Below, piece after piece: positions 60,901 through 64,000 of a DNA stretch of 64,000 nt. Location: positions 62,001 to 126,000 of the forward strand of contig JAGPYM010000022.1 in the NCBI GenBank assembly GCA_020736575.1, written 5' to 3'. Under the pieces are notes generated by a model, which was not told the origin of the DNA, did no database searches, and saw nothing but the letters and a program-made list of their open reading frames with translations. How positions within the stretch are numbered: the stretch's first letter is position 1; each line of letters begins with the position of its first letter. Position numbers and translations under genes: made by a program. This DNA comes from Thelonectria olida. Its lineage: Eukaryota; Ascomycota; Sordariomycetes; Hypocreales; Nectriaceae.

Positions 60901-62784
60901 TGTAACCAACGCGGAAGAAAAACCACCCGCACACTTGGGCAAAGCATTTGAATTTCTTGCAAGCACGTAGAATTTTAATTGACAGTAAAATGGCCCTTCA
61001 TTCGGGCTGAAAGTTGCTGAGTGTACGACCTTCTTGATTCCGGCCTCTGATCAATTTCGCCCAGGGGTGGTTGCTGGGCTGCTGACGCTCTCGACAAGTG
61101 GCTAAAAGGTGTCAGTCCTTTGGTCACTCTTCTACCGGATCATTTAGCTCAGACATACCACAGACGTCACCTTCCCTTACGTACGGTTAATAACAATAAT
61201 CAGGGGTGGATGTAAGAGTCTCACCAGTATTGCTTGCTCACGATAGTGGGCGGGCACCGTCGTTCAGTCTCGATATACTTGGGGCACCACGACTCCACCA
61301 GGTGGTAGTGGTGCCGGCAGCTGAGCTCTTTCTGGATTGCTGTTAGCTTGCAAGGGCAGTGCTGATTATTACACCTACGTAGATGTAGTTGCACATGATG
61401 GCTGAACTTCAAGAAGAAACAAGGAATTAAATGCAGGTCCAGAAAGGCATGAAACGTAGCGAAGCTTTCTAGTTCTAACGGCGACAACCGTCAAGTAATC
61501 AAACGTGCCGTGCTGAGCTGGGGGAGATTGCGACAAGGTATTCATCCAGCGAGCGAGTCGTTTTATTATTGTGGCGTTTGGCACTCCCCCAGGAGATATT
61601 AGTAACTTGTGGGAGCGCCCTCTCAAGGCATGTGCAGAGGTCATTCGGCTAAGTGGCGGCATTGAATATAAAGAAGGGCGTTCTTGCTAGCCTAAAAGTG
61701 AGCAATTTGTGACATGTCGTCTGATATCTACTAGACCTGCCTTGGGCCTCGTCGCTATTAGTGGTTGTAACTCGTCAATAGTATCTGCTCATGTGCCCAT
61801 CTAGACCTCAATAATTCATCTAGCTGAACGATGTACCGATAAAGGCTACCCTGCTTATGGTCAAGAGCCTCGATAGTTTATGTATGTCTCAGTTTTAGAA
61901 GTTATCCAGGTGAGTAGTGTGGAGGTGGGATTGATAGGGCTGTTTTGTCCGAGCCTGATCGCGGCACTCATCAACATGAATGCGTTCAACTTGACCGGGT
62001 GTGCCATAACAACGAAGCTGCAGTGTAGCTCAACATCAATATCAAACCAATGATACGATTGTCCGCGAGATGGCTCAATCAAGCGCCCGATTCTCGATCC
62101 ACTTGTGTAACCTCGACTTTGCGGTCCTCTAGGGCTGACAGGGGGAAGATTAGCTTGCGGTACACGCCGGCGGGCCGTCCAGGGATGGTTGCTGGGAATC
62201 CAATGAAGGTACTTTATCCAATTACCGAATCACATGCCAGCGAGCCGATGCCAACCCTGCCGCTTTCGAGTTTGGACGGTGACAAAGCTCCAACCAAGGC
62301 CGCTCCTTCGGCCTAGCCGACCCACTCCCCGCTAAGGCCAGGCTTTGATTACGTCGGTCACCTTCATTGATAAGACACAGATCACCTTGCAAGGAGTCCA
62401 TCCACCACGTAGCGCCAATTGCGTAACCAAAAATTGCGTGAGCTTCATCTTGTACTTAGGTGTCGATCCATAGCGCTCGTCATCGGAATGTTCCGACCAC
62501 TCCTAGATGTCACTGCGGCGTAGCAAGGCCAGAATGTGCCGCTTTTTTGTCCCGAGCGGGTGGGCTCTAATTCTGCTGCCTGGCTCAGTAATAATCCCGT
62601 TCATTGTTCCAAATACTGTATCGTTAGTGCCTGTCTTACTATATGATATTTTTTTAGAGTTAAGATAAGAGTTGATGCTTACAGCCCTTTCACACATCAA
62701 GACGACGAGCTTTCGCTCCAGAGACGGACAAAAGTTGCCATTAGGGTAATCGCCAGTAGCAATCAACCATGAACACAGGTGGTT
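60901..62784. other. Unresolved stretch
   Basis: Several open frames on the minus strand (61861-62082; 62503-62766, the latter with YPNGNFCPSLERKLVVLMCE and LLRRSDI) could be exons of a decayed gene. None forms a recognisable product, and no full gene model closes. Confidence 0.35.
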
Positions 62785-63310
62785 CAGCCACCATTACATG
62801 GGTACACCGTAAACTAAAATCCACACCGATAATCGGCCACAACTGTCAAAAATTGGCCCTAGTACTGAACGACCCTGAAAGAGGGTTTTGTTGGTGGCCA
62901 CTTTGGTGCTGCAACAGTCCGATCAAAGTTGACCTCGTCGACCCACCCCATCCCCAGGGCGCACGGACTGAGCGATCCAGAATTGGCTGGTGTCGCACTG
63001 AGCGTGGTTAAAGTAGATATGATGAGCAGCAGCAGTTGTGTTGATTGATTGTTGTCTAAAGTGGGGGGTACTCCAGCCCACAGATTTTACTTGAAGCACG
63101 CAGCTGGATTACTAAGTACAGTTGTTTCCTGAGGCTCGTTGAGATTATGCCTGGCGTGCGACAGCTGGAGATCAGAGCGCAGTGTCAAACGTGTCTTTTT
63201 TCATTTTGCTGTTGTTCTTTTTATTCTGATGTAATGGTGCGGTAACCCTGACTAATTGGGAGGAAACTAAGCTAATGCTTTCCTCACTTCTTCAGCGAGG
63301 ACCAAGGATT
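62785..63310 (-). repeat. Dispersed repeat R2, right copy (inverted)
   Basis: Reverse complement of 7195-7620, lacking about 45 bp of the left copy and carrying its own small indels. Confidence 0.88.
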
Positions 63311-63344
63311 ACCAGCATCTCTGAGTCGAACCATGGTGGGAGGA

Positions 63345-63612
63345 CGTGACACAGTCGAACGAAGCCGATTCGTTATTATAGCAGGTGCCGTAAGCTCTCA
63401 CCAAAGGTGTAGATAGAGTCGGGTGGGAAAGGAGGGCGGAAGATCTGGGCGAAACAGGTTTCAAACTTGTTCAGCGAGTCTGAAACGCCGTTCCTCTCGT
63501 CCATCTCTTCCAGGTGTTCAATAACCCAACTAAGAGTTATACGAGTATCAAACGGTAGTGCGATATGGACAATTGAGGCAGGCCTTTGTTAACCTTAGTA
63601 ACTAAGTTGCGG
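63345..63612 (+). repeat. Dispersed repeat R1, right copy
   Basis: Same orientation as 6878-7151, with the order of R1 and R2 reversed relative to the left locus. Confidence 0.9.
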
Positions 63613-64000
63613 GGTAATCTAGGCGCCGTCGTCTCAGCATTTGGCTAGCTCAACTAACACGTTTTAGAATTAAAATAACATAGCGGAGACTGCATCGTGG
63701 ATTAGGGTGGATTGGTAAGTGCCTCTATTCGTGATGGTGAAGCTATTCTCGATGCCCATGGGACATTGGGCCCGGGGGGAGCCAATTCCGCTGTCATTAC
63801 CGCCAGCCTGCCAGCTCTTGGTGTTGTGGACCACTCTGTTTGGTACTCCGTACTGATGGAGGAATGAGGCCAAAAGCAAGTTGGGCTTAGATCACAACAC
63901 CGCGTCCGCGATTAAGGAAGTGTGGCGCAGTTCCGCCCGACAATACGTCTAGATATTTAAAGACTGTGACTGGTGCAGAAGTGAAATGCGGGGCACATCT
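63613..64000. other. Window end, no gene recognised
   Basis: A minus-strand frame at 63670-63879 has no recognisable feature. Confidence 0.4.

Overview
The window is nuclear DNA of a filamentous ascomycete (Pezizomycotina). Genes have short 50-100 bp GT-AG introns, and the families present are fungal: Zn(II)2Cys6 factors, a hydrophobin-like protein, DHA2-type MFS, fungal NACHT/NLR pieces, Fot1/pogo, Helitron, Tad-type LINE and FAR1 elements. An Eurotiomycete is plausible from the gene families, but the species cannot be fixed from sequence alone. The window looks like an accessory, repeat-rich compartment. Intact genes are widely spaced and separated by broken transposons and by relics of NLR-type immune genes.

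Layout. 0-5 kb: 5' part of a kinase-ankyrin gene, a head-to-head hydrophobin-like secreted protein, and a FAD monooxygenase whose reading frame closes only with a GC-AG intron. 5-16.8 kb: relics (ankyrin, Zn2Cys6, NACHT, membrane protein), a small cysteine-rich gene and a 7-exon CorA-like membrane protein gene. 16.8-21.1 kb: an intact MFS efflux pump next to an intact Zn2Cys6 regulator. 21.1-26.1 kb: a Helitron Rep gene broken by one stop codon and joined to a LINE ORF1 fragment. 27-33 kb: cyclin-like relic, a conserved hypothetical, an endosulfine and a decayed C2H2-FAR1 element. 33.5-39 kb: a cysteine-rich effector-like protein with a minisatellite just upstream, a LINE 3' relic, and two HD-domain hydrolases (one cytosolic, one with a signal peptide). 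39-42.1 kb: a 374-bp MITE, an unidentified ORF and a frameshifted Helitron PIF1 helicase. 43.9-52 kb: a SesA/sigma-amyloid fragment, a secreted apple-like protein, and a divergent gene pair made of a TPR-CHAT caspase-like protease and a 277-aa gasdermin-like candidate. 52.5-60 kb: small MADS-like ORF, helicase fragment, bHLH protein with a degenerate basic region, a complete TA-flanked Fot1/pogo transposon, and a broken nucleoside-phosphorylase-type NLR domain. 60-64 kb: mostly repeats that recur at 7 kb and 14 kb.

The most interesting unit is the divergent pair at 47.5-52.0 kb. The CHAT protein has the His/Cys pair of a caspase-like protease behind 12 near-identical TPR units. Its partner, across a 300-bp shared promoter region, has the size and motif order expected of a fungal gasdermin. 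By analogy with protease-activated fungal gasdermins this would be a two-gene regulated cell-death module. The CHAT call is firm; the gasdermin call is inference from length, motif layout and pairing. The other signal that cuts across the window is one roughly 50-bp transposon terminus reused at several unrelated element edges, which suggests that one transposition machinery mobilised several kinds of cargo.
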